A stretch of DNA of 64,000 nucleotides from Orthonyx spaldingii (GCA_013397795.1 VZTJ01006074.1:1497099-1561098); one strand, 5' to 3'. Counted from the stretch's first letter, positions 52,201 to 63,677 are shown. The notes: generated from the letters alone by a model not told the origin. Translations and numbers: made by a program.

Positions 52201-55200
52201 CTGCTCATGTCCCAGACTAGGCAGACACAAGCAAACTCAGGTCCAGAATGTGACAGCAATGGTAGAGTAAAGCTCCCAGGAGGTTTTAATGGCTTGGATG
52301 TAGTTTCACTGTAACCTGGCTTTCCATGTTCTGGAACAGAGCTGGCTTGGGCCCAAACAGTTTGCAGACTACACAGACAGTCTTGATCCCTCTGCATGGT
52401 CTGTGTCTATACATAGCCACAGAATAGAAACCTTTGTAAATGGACAGTCTACTGCTTGGGTCACCACCCTCCCTTGTAATGAATGTTTCTTATGGAAAGG
52501 TCTCACGTTGGAAAGAAACCTCACTAGTGAATCTACTCAACTGTTCTAATCCAAGGCAACAAAGTATGCTTTGGTTATCAAAAATTTGCATAACACTCAT
52601 TCTGTTTATCGGTTAGGAACCTCCGCGTCATGCCCTAAATAGCTGAAAAGGTTTACTCATCAAAAAGAAATGTTTTGTTGCTTGAGACTTCATTAAATGC
52701 TGTTGGAAAAGATTGTTGCCTGTTTCGAAGTAAAAAAGATCATGAACAGAATGTGGTAGAAATGGAAACAGTTCTGGGTTGCAGGAGGGTTAAACCAAGA
52801 TGGGATAATAGTGCAATATGCTGTTGTTGAAAACCAGCAAACTTTACTTTTAATTCTAGCTTACCAAATGATTAGAAGTGCAATAGAGCAGAGATTTTTG
52901 TAAAATGGACCTCAATTTATGCTGAATATTCAAAAGCAGAGCTGTGAAATTTAAGCACCTCCAAAATGTGTGGTTAGCTTCTGCTTTCAGAAATGCCTAA
53001 TTGCAAATTCTTTTTCTTTTCTAGTTTATGAGCTGTGATGGTGCTTTAGACCTTGCCAAATATAATATTGCAGGAGTTGAATTGCATGTTCTATGACTTG
53101 AAAGACCAAGAAGGCTAAAAATATTGGCATTTATTTCCTGTTACACTTGAAGGAATACAAGCTTCTTAATTCATGAGACTGGAACAGGAACAAGGAGGGA
53201 CTCAAACCCTGAAACCAAATAGAAATTTTGGGAAGAAAAATATTAAGATGAGGCACTATTTCAGTGCCGTGCTTGTTTTTGCTACCCTTCAGAATTTCAT
53301 ATTAACTATAAGTTTTTATTTCTTATTAACTATGACATAAAAAAGGGGATTAGGATACCTGAAATGGTCAGTTTGCTTGATGTCGGTCTCCTTTCCCTTA
53401 GTGGCTACTCAGCTGTGGAAGGGTCTAAAGCTGGTTCTAGCTTTAGGTCTGCACACACAATGGAATTTTTTGAGTTCTTGGCTCAGAGTTCCCATTAGTG
53501 CCAGTGAACAACTTTTTTCTGGATGTCACTCCCTGGGAACGAGATATCAAGAAGTTAGAAAAAGCAGCTCTTGCTTAGATTCAAGGAATCTTTCCTGGGC
53601 CTGGCCTTCACTTCTTGTTCTGGGCTGTGAAAATCAGAACAAATATAATGGTAATAAAACAAATTATACATGCAGAGGAATTTAGCAGGTGTACAGGCAG
53701 ATACTGGAAAATTCAGCATGTGAGCTGAACAGTCTGTGAATAAATGTTGTCCACATTCTTCAGTATCTGGCATATTTAGATGGTGCCAGAATATCAGATA
53801 GTCTTTTTTTTTTTACAGAATGAGGAGAAATAGACCTGAATATCTACTGGGGATTAGCTAAAGTTCATCATGTTGCTAAATGCACAATAGGAAAGTTCGG
53901 TAGGATTTTAATGACAGGGTAGTAGAGAAACTATATGGAAAAAGAAAAGGAACTGAGTTACAGACAAGATCCAAAGAAGGCAGACAGCAGCAGCAGAAGG
54001 CAGGATGCCTTGGGAAACTACAGTGGCAGATATCAAGGCATCAAAGACAAGTATAAGGTATCAAAGGTATGAAAGTCAATCCATTGTTTTAAGGCATGTA
54101 TGTATTGGAAAAGGGAGCATATAAATTGGACTCCTGCCACCTGTTTCTTTGTGAGTCACGAAAGGAGTGCAGTAATTAAAGTGTAGATTCACAGAGGTAT
54201 TTAATTTGTCACTACTATTTGGTCAATGGTGATTTTAATGAGTTTAAGGCTTTTTGCCGGTGGCTGAAAAGCATCTACTTCTGAGGACGCAGCCACAAGC
54301 CAGGCTACGTAATCCACATCCAGCAAGGAAGCGTGAAAGCTGGACACCATGTATAAATGAGAAGAAAGAAGTGAAACTTTTTTGTGTCTATGAGTCTGAA
54401 ACCCCACTGAAAACATGCAGTTTTAAGCACTCTGTGAGAGAGATAAATTTCAGGTGTCACAGTCTGAGGTGCAGTTTGCAAAGAGGTCATGGAGCCATCA
54501 GTCCCTTTTTGACAGCTTTGCTTGCTCTGGTGCCCATGTTGCTGTACACTGCCCTCTTGGCCTGCAGGGCCAAGACTGAAGGATCAGAAGGGGAGGTGCA
54601 TTCTTGCTGTCATTATGAACACTATGGTGTCTCTGGTGTGATGAAGGACAGCTTTTCCTTGCCTGCAAGAACTCAGGTGCAAATTTTCACACTTTCATTA
54701 AAAGAGCAAAATGGAAATATTGGACTTGAAAGGTTCATGTATGAAGAGGCTTATGGTATAAGCACAACACAGAGAGGTACACCATTTTGGGGATGGAAGC
54801 TAGAACTAATGAATAGTGGCTGCTGGGTGTTCCTAGCTGCTCCCTGAAGAAACATGGGAGATGAGGATGAAGGACAGCAAGCGGGTAAAGATACCAGAAT
54901 CTGAGATACAACATCTGGAAGCTGGCAAAATAGCAACTGCTTCTGAAAGGTGACTCCAAATTAGGCAAGACTGACTGTATTAAAAATAAAAAAAGCATGG
55001 CTGTCAGGATGGACAGTTTGAATCCCATCTAGGGAAGGTTGCTTTAGCTGCCCCTGGTGACACAAAGAGCAGCCTCACAGGAAGAGTAAGACTGGATGAG
55101 AAGGCTGCAACTGACTTTCTTACAAGTCTTGTAAATACTAAATGCAAAGAAGGACCAAACAGGATTTTGAAAACAAACTTTTGGTAGAAGAAATGTTAGA

Positions 55201-56169
55201 TCAGGAGATGTGGAACTTCTCTGGAAGAGGAGGTGGTGTGGACTGGAGACATTCCATCCAGAAATGACCTTCTGCTAGTGGGATTAGAAGGAAAGGCTCT
55301 AAAGAGGAGGAAGATACATCCTCAAAAGACAAAGGAGAAGAGGCTAATAGAAAACCAGAGCTAATGTTACATACGGAAGTAGAGGAATGTTGGTCTTGTA
55401 AAGAATCTGTTTAGGGTCTCAGTCCTCCTTCCAGAGATGCTCAAGGGGATGCAGAGTCTGATAAGCAGATTACTTCACAGAGCCAAGCCTTTTAGGTCCA
55501 GCCAATGGTTCAGATGTTTCCTAGGTTGGTACTGATAAAAAGTTTTTTTCACCCAGTAAGTTTAGTTTAGAAATCATTCCTATAAATGTCTTGTAACACA
55601 GTTTAATCGGCTTACTTGCTCCCTGTTCGCAGAAAAGACTTCAGGGACTTGGAAGCTGTGGATGCACATTTCATGCCCAGGTTAAGACACTCCCTGGTCA
55701 GACCTCTGGCACATCGTTAGGTTCATCTTGAGAGCATGGACTTCTGCAGCATGAACCTTAGGAGACCTCAGTCTTGTGGAAAATTTTGTTTTCAGAAAAT
55801 TTTCTGCAAATCTGCATTTCTCAAAGTGTTCTTTTCTACCAACGTTTTTTTAAGGTGAAGACATCTGCCTTACACAAGAGAGGCTGCAAAATATCTCACA
55901 AAGAGCTGAATGATAGTAATTCAAATCAGATTGAAATAAATCCCAGCTAGTTCTCCAGCTCCCCTTAATCTCTCAGGGGGTTCCTCCTGCATTGCTGCAC
56001 CCGCTGCTTGTGAATGGTCTTTGGAAAATAAACTCTTACCCACTCAGTGTGAGGCATTTCCTGCCCCATCTTGTGATCCAGGAGACAATCCTGATATCCC
56101 CCAAGACATCAAGTATGCTGGAGATGTTGTTTGAAGCCCGGATCAGTCTCATTTGCCTTTTCAGATTAA
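49267..56169. other. Unique non-coding DNA
   Basis: A T-rich run lies at 49643-49665 and a small hairpin at 50416-50454. The longest frame, plus 54254-54847 (197 codons), has one hydrophobic stretch near residues 83-105 but no known domain and no supporting splice or promoter context. It is not called as a gene. Confidence 0.5.
50416..50454. repeat. Perfect short inverted repeat (hairpin)
   Basis: TGGGAGTGCC (50420-50429) is perfectly complementary to GGCACTCCCA (50441-50450) across an 11-nt loop. Four further pairs outside, two of them G-U, give a 14-bp stem. It is too short for a typical pre-miRNA. Confidence 0.8.
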
Positions 56170-56174
56170 GTCAA

Positions 56175-57739
56175 TGTAGTGGTTTGAGTTCATTCACTTG
56201 AGTTTTTGGCTAAACGCCAGCACACTTAATAGATTTTATTTAATTTTGTTGTGAGATAAGGATTAGGAGTAGGTAAAGCAGGCTCAAACTTTAAAGAATA
56301 TAAAGAAAGGTTATTAACAGACTTAAAAGGAAGGGGAAAAAATTAAGAACTAGAACAAAACTTTTAGAATACTTTTGCTCTTCCCACTTTTCTGTTTTTT
56401 CCCAATGACAGTATAAAAAACAACACTTCGACTTTCAGTCAATTTACCACTTCTAAATTAGTTTTTCTTCAGGTCATTTAGGGAGAGAAGTTTCTTCCTG
56501 TTTTACTATGTTGACTTTTCTACAAGAAATACAGTTTTTATGATTTTCAGCCTCACAACTAGCAGCCGCCCAGGAGAAAAAGATTTCTGTTTGTTGTGGA
56601 AAGTCCCTCCCACACTAGTAGCTTTCTTACAGTTACTATGGTGGGTTATGACAGTTTATGGGGTATTTTTCTAAGGATGAGTGGTTCTACTACAGCAATA
56701 AAGAAATCCCCTTCTTCCATGACTGGCAACATAAGTCTTCTTTGACCATTCCCCGGGGCAATGGATCTGGATTACAGCTTCTTTTCTGTCTCTTCTTAAA
56801 CTTCTTATCAGACTGCAATTACTTCAGTATTTACTTATCTTTACACAGGTGCCTTGGTTCACTGGCTGCACTGACTGCAAGTAGAACATCACATCCCCCC
56901 TTAAACCATTTCTTCATACATTACAGGGAATATTTTAGCTTAGTTTTAACCATGGTTTCACAGAAGAATTTTCAGTTTTCACATTAAAAGCACTCCTCAT
57001 ACTCCACCCTCTAAGCATTAGCTTTGCTTCTTTTACTGACTTTGAGTCTTTATGCTGTGTTTCTGTAGGTGTCTTTACTCTTTTTCTGTCTGTGCAGGGG
57101 AAGATAAGTGTCTGCAAGTTTTATCTGGGTAATGAAAGGGTTAATTTCTTTTTCGGGCCTCTGTGACAGTTTCATGATCTTTTGCCGGGTTATTTAAAAA
57201 GTCTGAGCCAGACTGCAGAAGCAGTCAGTCAAGAGTCTCTTTAGCTTCGCTCTGCAAAGCTGACCCAGCCCTGAAGGAGCTGGCCCGGCCCCGGCACGGC
57301 CCCTGCCCGGCCCGGAGCAGGGGCCCGGCTCTGCCTGCTGTAGTTGGAATGTTTTGCCCAGCTGCATCAGAGCCGGAGAGCTCAGGCCGAGTCCTCCCCC
57401 ACGCTTAGCTGCACTGCTGTAAACTCCCGTCCAAACCGCCCCCCCTCCCCACTCTGAGGGGGGAGGGGTGGGGAAGGCAAGGGCCCAGTCTTACTAAAGA
57501 GAGAAGCACAGGACTTGCTTCTCTGGCAGCAGCAGGACAAGAAAAGAGTTTTTTCTCAGGTGTATCTCTCTTAAATATGTTTTTTTTCCTGGAGGTGGAA
57601 CAACTTTTAATTGGGTTATATAGTTATCAATACTCAAAACTAGCTGGTCACTGGCTCTGTTTCTCAGGAAGTAAAGTGTACTGCTTCCTGCACCATAGGT
57701 CACTTGCAAGACTGACCCTTCCTGGGTAAACCCACGACA
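56175..57739. mobile_element. Solo LTR E, 1,565 bp, probably ERVL-like
   Basis: A perfect 5-bp TSD, GTCAA, lies at 56170-56174 and 57740-57744. The ends form an imperfect inverted repeat: TGTAGTGGTTTG on the left against TGTCGTGGGTTTACCC read from the right. TGTAGTGGTTTG and GGCTAAACGCCAG recall a common avian ERV LTR end. A 5-bp TSD and great length suggest class III (ERVL). Orientation is unclear. A minus-strand AATAAA at 56235-56240 lies 60 bp from the left end, favouring minus. A TTATTTAAAAAG box near 57190 followed by GC-rich sequence would favour plus. No internal region adjoins it. The frames at 56658-56987 and 57494-57709 lie inside and are not genes. Confidence 0.8.
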
Positions 57740-58279
57740 GTCAATTTATTTGATACAGGGTCTTTCATGGTTAGCTCTGTTTCATAATGAGGAACTCCGT
57801 GGAATGACAGATCCTAGGGCAGGTATACCAAACTGAGTTTGTTCTGGCAATGTTGTTATTGTCAAGAAGAGGAGAAAACATGAAAATATTTGGGCAGTGC
57901 AGGCATGCTGCTCTGAGGCTATTTCTGTAGCGCACATGGTACATTTACCACAATTTGAAAAGCAGAGCACCAAAGGAATGTGAAAGAAAGTTCCCTGCAC
58001 ACCAAAGTCATGAATAGTTAATGCAGCTGGATGGCAATGGTTATTCTGATTCAAGGAGAAGTTTGATACTTGCTTTCTTTCCCATTTGTAATCAAAACTA
58101 AACATGCTGCAATTCTCTATACAGTATTACAAGGAGATTGGGTTCTGGATGGATTGCATGGCAAGCTATTTGGGAAACACAGACCCTGATGATCCTGCTG
58201 CCAGGAGCTTCAAAACTTCATATTCTGAGGACAGTCCACTTTCTTTTTGCCTGGCTACTTGCATGTTAAAAAAAAACCA

Positions 58280-58600
58280 AAACAAACCACAAGAACAGTC
58301 CATCTAGCTCAATATTCTGCATTTTCTTGTCTTTTGCAGCAGATGCCTAGGAAAATAAGAACATGGCAAATGTATCCTCAGTACTCTGCTGGTTTCCAAT
58401 GAGCTAAGAATTAGGAAGTCTTTGAGCCAGAAGTGGCATTTTTGCTCCAAGTAGTCCTCAGTGAATTTGTCCTGAGGCATTTAGCATCTGTGGCATGAAC
58501 TTCTGTAGCTGGTGTGACCAACCATTGCCTCTGCCCATCTTGAACCTGATACTGCCAGAAATGCAGGAATGGCAGCTGTGCTGATGGGCGAGGAGAAGAT
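58280..58600 (-). mobile_element. Probable ancient CR1 relic
   Basis: CAGTCCATCTAGCTCAATAT matches the GGTCCATCTAGCCCAGTAT start, in reverse orientation, of old amniote CR1 families. It is followed by GCAGCAGATGCCTAGG and then GAGCCAGAAGTGGCATTTTT and CAGTGAATTTGTCCTGAGGC, in the order expected. Divergence is high, and the edges are approximate. Recognition is from memory of the family. Confidence 0.45.
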
Positions 58601-58813
58601 CTTTTTTATCTGACATGCATGCTGCGTAGGTCACCTCAGAGTCAGGTGTGTATCTTCTCCTATTTATTCAGGACGTGTATGGTTTGTTTCTGAAGAGGAA
58701 AAGGAGAGTACTTTGATTTCAATCTACAAGCCATTGTTTGAAGAAAATTCAGAACATGTGTTGTTTCTACTGCTTTTAGTCTTACGGTTCAAGCAACAAA
58801 AGTAAACCATACT

Positions 58814-58899
58814 AAGGTGAAAGAGAAGAAAGGAATTAAAAATGAGAGTAAATAAAGAAAAAGAAAGGAAAAGGAAAGAGAAGGAAGAGAAAAAAACGG
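58814..58899. repeat. Polypurine tract
   Basis: An A/G-rich run, purely purine from 58854 to 58896, built of imperfect GAAA and GGAAAG units. Confidence 0.8.
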
Positions 58900-61800
58900 C
58901 CTACAGCAATCTAAATCAAAAGTATTGAAACAGTAATTCACATAAATATCCTGTTGACAGTATACATAGAGCATTGAAGAGTTATCTGAATCTTTCAATT
59001 GATTTTCTGTTATTTTTTCAATCATATCACTAGTCAGTTCCCATGCCACTAGAAGCTACACCAAAGATTTCCCTGAATGTAAACTTGTCCCCTTTAGTTA
59101 AAGCACAGAGAAGATGCCACAGGGAAACACTGGGGGAAATGAGTGAAATCCTGGCTCCACTGGAAGAATGGGGAATGGTCCAGGCTGTGCTAGTGCAGAG
59201 TGGGGAGGTCAAGAGACAATTTCTTCCCTGCTGTGGTTAACAGGAGTACACTGTTATTCTCTTGAGGCATTCCAAAATTATGATCTTCCCCTTCCAAAAT
59301 AATGGGAGTGGCTCAATAAGGTTTTAAAAAGTATTTTTGGTCTGTTTTTTTCTCATGAGCAAGTGCTTTCTGGACTTTGGGGGTTGCTTGTTTCACACTT
59401 TTGAGTTTTAATCTGCAATTCCAAGACCTAGAAGAGGACGTCCTGCAAGAACAGCACCCAAGAGCTTCCACCTCCATTGGGTAGATTGGACCTTAAGATA
59501 AGCAGAGACTATCAGAATGTTTGTGATAAAGCTGAATTTTATCACTGTTGTGGGCTCTGTGTGTGCTGTGGGAGCACATATACATTGCCTTGAGCACATG
59601 GTCCACGAGGGATGGGGGTTGTCCTCTGGTTCACTGAACCCAGTGTCCTGCAGCCAGGACTGTGCCATAGGCAGAGGGAAGGGGAGGCTCCAGTGCACAC
59701 AGAGATCAGACATGTGGATGTCTCTTTTATGCAACATACAGAATCTGGCTTTTGGGCGGAGAGCATGCATGGCTTCAGCAAAATTACACTTCACCAGCAG
59801 ATCTCCACAAATGAGATGTTGCAGCAATTTCTATTCTCCATTGTGCTCTTCTGAGAAATATCAGGAAGCAATTTTAACCACATGGAAAATGAGTATCTTA
59901 CTGCAAAGTCCCATTACAAATCAGTAATCTACATCAGAAACAGTGGGAACGTGCCAAAACCTTTCTCAAGAACACAAACAGAAAATTACAACTGATGCTC
60001 TACTATGTTTTGTCTTACCTCTTTCCAACTGGTCCATTTTCCCACAAATAAAATAAAAAGTTTGATTGCAGGAAAAGTTTAGTGGAATGGGGAGAGAAGT
60101 TATTGAACTGCTTGTCAGTTGTTATTTTTTTTTTACTGAAGTGGGTGCAAAAGTTAATCTGCAGCAAAAGGTCTCACAGCAGGAGCATATTTGTGAAAAT
60201 CACTCATATCATTTAATTACTGAAATTCTTGTTGCAGCCTAAATTTTTTTCTGCTCTAAGTGAAGGAGGAAAAACAGTTCTTACATTCACTATACTCATA
60301 CATATTTGGGCATGGGCTAGGTTTTGTTGTTGTTTAAAATTAAAATTAAAATCAGCTTATTGCTGCAAAGTAGAACAAATGCAATAAATAAATTAAAAAA
60401 AAGGTAGTAATGCAGGAAAATGTATTCCAGATAGTGAAATTGAGGGCTTGCTGACAGCTATCACAAGAAAAAGCATACCAAAAAAATGGTTCATTACTTT
60501 ACCTCTGAGCTGACAGGGAATTCTTGGTTAAAAGACAATTTCCTATTTAAGCAAGGAAAGAAATAAATCAATTCCATTGACTAAAATACGCTTTCTTTAA
60601 CAGAAAAGAAAAATGGTGTCAGATGTTATCTCTAAGTACACTGCACACAATGCCCATGCAGGCAGAGCAATAACCACAGCTGGAAAAGAGACATCTCTTT
60701 TGCAATGAGTTATTTTTCTGGGCACCAATTCCTGTCTTTTTGAAGAGGCTAGACGGTTACACAGACTGATTTAGGAGAGTTCATTAATGTACTGCCCTCT
60801 TCTTTTCCTCTTGTCAGCTTCTCCCCCATCATCATTCTCTTTAAACTGAATGATACTCAAATGAACGTACCCTCTGTGTGCTGTAGTACACGTCTGTAAT
60901 TTGAGTACATAGCCAAGGGGAATATCCTGGTGGGCTGAAAAGCCCTGCCGTGCTAGCCTTTTGATGAATGTTTCAGTAGTGTTGGCTCAGGATACAGATA
61001 TGAAAGCGTAACTCATTACTACTTGTGAAGTTGGGGAAAACATATTTTCAAGGACAGTTTTAGAGTTCCAAAATGTGGGGATTTGCTTTTGCTTTGTCTT
61101 GGTTTTGGGCATGAAAACTGATGATGTAACTGCTTTTGTGTTAAAAAGAAAAAAAAAAAAAGATGGAAAATAGGGCTTAGCTACAACAGCTGTGCCACAT
61201 AAGCTGACAGAGAGATGGAAACCGGGGAGGCCCCACTAGGCAAGTGCTCAGGCAGGTCACCCAGCCGGGGAACTCTGGTTCCTTGTCCTGGCAAGATGGG
61301 CAGGAGACAAAGGGACAAGCAAATCATCTGCCAGAACTCAGCACTATGCCTTTCTGCTTGGCAAGAAATGTGCCAGCAGAGTCCTTTCTGGACTTCCTTA
61401 GACTTCAGCCGTCTTTGTGAAATGCTTTAGGTGTTTAGGATCCTCAGTTATTCCCTGCTCACAGGTGGGAATCTAGGTTTCCTTCAGCTAAGTGAGATCA
61501 GCCCTGAGCTGCTTTTCATATGGAGCAGAATAATGCAGCTGAGGAGGCACATACTAGAGATACATTAATGACATAATATAAATCAGAGGTGGAAAAGATG
61601 GCTTGCTGTATGTATTAGAGAAATTCCTGGGACTGCATCTGAGATGTAAAAATAATCTGAAAGACAGCAATTAATATATGATTTAATAATGACCTCTCAC
61701 CTAAGAAACTATGAATAGAAGTACTGTCATAAATAAAATTAAGCGGTTGACTTTTGCCTCTTCAAGCCCTCATTATAAGGTTAATAAAGTTACTCAAAGT

Positions 61801-62308
61801 TCCCAGTTAATTATTGAAAGGTTTAGTTGTTAAAAGGAATAGATATTAAAGGTTGTATTTGTTGTAATGTTTTTCTCAGTTCCCTAACAATGATGTAAGT
61901 TATGCTTTTTGGTTCTCCCTTTGAATAAGTTGAAAATGATGATTGTTTTGTATTTTCCCTGTATACCAGTGTTCTTTTTGGTTATAAGATGTGTTTTTGT
62001 ACTGATTTAAGGTGTTAAATGTATGTTTTAAATGTGTTTTTACTTTGAAAAAGGGGTCTGGAGCTCCCCAGTTAACTGAGATTCCTAACTGCCAGTTTCT
62101 AAAAATAGCACCCCATTGTTCATCTGTCACTTGACTCCATGGCAACCTTGAATACTAATGAGGCTCCTTCCCGCCAGAAAACTACCCCCTAGACAATGAC
62201 TCAGCCATTGGTGGGCAGGAGTGACCTCACCATTTAAACCAATTGTCAAGGGCCATGGGGGCTGGACAGGGTGCAGGCAGGGGCGTTCCTGGGCGGGGTT
62301 AGCAGGCC

Positions 62309-62316
62309 ATAAAAAG
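62309..62316 (+). promoter_or_regulatory. LTR D TATA box
   Basis: ATAAAAAG follows GCAGGCC, about 15 bp after a GGGCGGGG box, and sits 210 bp before the poly(A) signal. Confidence 0.6.
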
Positions 62317-62525
62317 CCCTGTCTCAGGACAGGAGCTGCCATTTTCTCTGTGGACTAGCCTGGGGAAAGCTTGGTGTTGGAGGAAGGCCTCCATTTTCCA
62401 CCTATAGCTCAGCTCCAACACTGTAGTCCTCTGCCACTGGGGCATATACCAGTCTTGGTAACTCGGATCTCCAATCTTGGTAACCCGGTTTTTCTTTTTT
62501 TTCTTTTTCGGACAATTCTTTTGTT

Positions 62526-62531
62526 AATAAA
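62526..62531 (+). terminator. LTR D poly(A) signal
   Basis: AATAAA followed by CCTGATTTTGCTT, about 50 bp before the LTR 3' end. Confidence 0.7.
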
Positions 62532-62712
62532 CCTGATTTTGCTTCCGATCCTGGACTGAAGGTTGTCCTTATTTCTGACAANTTTTGGATTTATTTTTCC
62601 CTGATTCTCTGGATTTACCGGGCGGTGCTGGACATCACCAAGGAGAGGAGACCCCCCTTCAGCAGCGGACTGGTGAGGCCATATCCCTCAGGGGACCTTT
62701 AGTTAGGGAACC

Positions 62713-62760
62713 ACTCCTTTCAAGGAGTTTATTAATTTTTAACTACTCCTTTCTAGGAGT
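62713..62760 (+). repeat. Twin short stem-loops in ERV leader
   Basis: ACTCCTTTCAAGGAGT (62713-62728) and ACTCCTTTCTAGGAGT (62745-62760) are near-identical palindromic hairpins 32 bp apart. The second could be a duplicated copy of the first. Confidence 0.75.
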
Positions 62761-62803
62761 CCATTAAATTTTAATTTTAATAGGGGACCTCCCAGCGAAA
62801 TAA

Positions 62804-62874
62804 GGCTTGTTTGAGAGAGTGAGTGTGGGGACTGGCGCTACCCCTGTGTGAGTGAGAGTGAGACTGAACAAGCC
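62804..62874 (+). repeat. Candidate leader RNA stem-loop
   Basis: GGCTTGTT (62804-62811) pairs perfectly with AACAAGCC (62867-62874). The interior contains GGGG and CCCC around ACTGGCGCTA plus GTGAGTG repeats. Its position 220 bp after the LTR would fit a retroviral packaging element, but that is inference. Confidence 0.4.
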
Positions 62875-63005
62875 CCATTACAGGGTGCACCTTGAGGGGT
62901 CACTCCCTACAGGGTACAGGGGGAAGACCGAGTGGGGTGCTAGCCCAAATTGGGGAGGGAAACCCAAACGGGAGGTGCATGACTCCCACTTTATAATTGG
63001 TACCC

Positions 63006-63065
63006 AATTACCCTCGGGAACCCCGGGGAAGACCTAATTACCCTCAGGAACCCCGGGGAAGACAT
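63006..63065 (+). repeat. 30-bp tandem duplication in ERV leader
   Basis: Two 30-bp units at 63006-63035 and 63036-63065 share AATTACCCTC and GGAACCCCGGGGAAGAC, with two differences. Confidence 0.92.
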
Positions 63066-63110
63066 TATAATTTAGATACTACCTACTCTCCCCAGGCAGG
63101 GATAAACTCT

Positions 63111-63242
63111 GTCCCCGCCATCTTGTCTTTCCTATTTTCAGCGGGAAAATCCACCATCTTACCTTCTTACTCTCTGTCCCCGCCATCTTGTCTTTCCTAT
63201 TTTTTTGGCAGGAAAATCCGCCATCTTACCTTCTTACCCTCT
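63111..63242 (+). repeat. 65-67-bp tandem duplication in ERV leader
   Basis: Two units start GTCCCCGCCATCTTGTCTTT at 63111 and 63176. They end at 63175 and 63242 after a CCATCTTACCTTCTTAC block. They differ mainly by a T-rich insertion before the GGAAAATCC part. Each unit carries two CCATCTT motifs. Confidence 0.9.
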
Positions 63243-63271
63243 GTCCTCCTGGCAGGGCTCCTCCATTTTGC

Positions 63272-63334
63272 CTTTTCCTCTATTCTAGTAGGAGCCACCG
63301 CCNCTTTTCCTCTATTCTAGTAGGAGCCACCGCC
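63272..63334. repeat. 31-bp exact duplication flanking a single N
   Basis: The 31 bases 63272-63302, starting CTTTTCCTCTATTC and ending GAGCCACCGCC, are repeated exactly at 63304-63334 with only N63303 between them. This pattern is typical of a mis-joined overlap at an assembly gap. Confidence 0.92.
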
Positions 63335-63659
63335 ATCTTAAGATATATATATATTTAAGGTTACAGCAGGCCTATCCACCATCTTGTTGATTGAAGTTGT
63401 CATAATAGAAACCAAGAAAAATTTTAATTAATTATAAATCTTAATTAGTTATAAGTTATAAGTTATATGTGTGATTGCTTATTAGTTATTGTTTTGTGGC
63501 CAATTGTAGTCGGTACTTTTATCTCATCGGTTTATTTTGATCAAGTTGGATTCTGGTTAGTGGCATTATTACTTAGTGTTATTGTTTTGGCTAATAAGGT
63601 ACCATTGTGGAATTTTATTGTCATCTTTATTCCATTTGTTACAATATTCTTGATTTGAC

Positions 63660-63677
63660 ATATATATATATATATAG
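63660..63677. repeat. (TA)n microsatellite
   Basis: A pure TA run of about nine units in the ERV leader. A shorter one lies at 63343-63354. Confidence 0.85.

Larger units (their letters stand above)
57745..61724. other. Unique non-coding DNA
   Basis: Contains a probable ancient CR1 relic (58280-58600), a polypurine tract (58814-58899) and a run of 13 A at 61149-61161. Overlapping frames of 136-139 codons on both strands at 59408-59927 have no known domain. Confidence 0.5.
61725..62580 (+). mobile_element. 5' LTR (D) of an ERV running off the right edge
   Basis: The right end, TTATTTCTGACA (62569-62580), and left end, TGTCATAAATAA (61725-61736), are reverse complements at 11 of 12 positions, giving an 856-bp LTR. 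Inside are a TATA box (62309-62316), a GC-box-like GGGCGGGG upstream of it, and AATAAA at 62526-62531 about 50 bp from the 3' end. The order TATA, AATAAA, end fixes plus orientation. R contains a 14-bp motif, TCTTGGTAACTCGG, repeated 22 bp later with one change. Non-LTR retroviral leader follows, so this is a 5' LTR, not a solo LTR. Half of a TSD is expected just before 61725; the other half is outside the window. Confidence 0.75.

Noticed and set aside
52500..52560. Possible decayed CR1 tail (GTTGGAAAGAAACCTCACTA)
   Set aside because: Only one short block resembles CR1; there is no octamer and no second matching block.
54254..54847. 197-codon plus-strand frame as a possible membrane protein gene
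   Set aside because: One hydrophobic stretch only, no recognised domain, antisense also open at 54305-54490, and a frame of about this length is not surprising by chance in 64 kb read on six frames.
59408..59927. Overlapping frames of 136-139 codons on both strands
   Set aside because: No recognised domain on either strand; mutual antisense openness suggests composition.
63006..63242. Direct repeats as a CRISPR array
   Set aside because: Units are contiguous or degenerate with no unique spacers, and the setting is a vertebrate ERV leader.
62997..63320. 107-codon frame in the ERV leader as a gag start
   Set aside because: It is built from the 30-bp and 65-bp tandem duplications, crosses an N, and shows no matrix or capsid feature.
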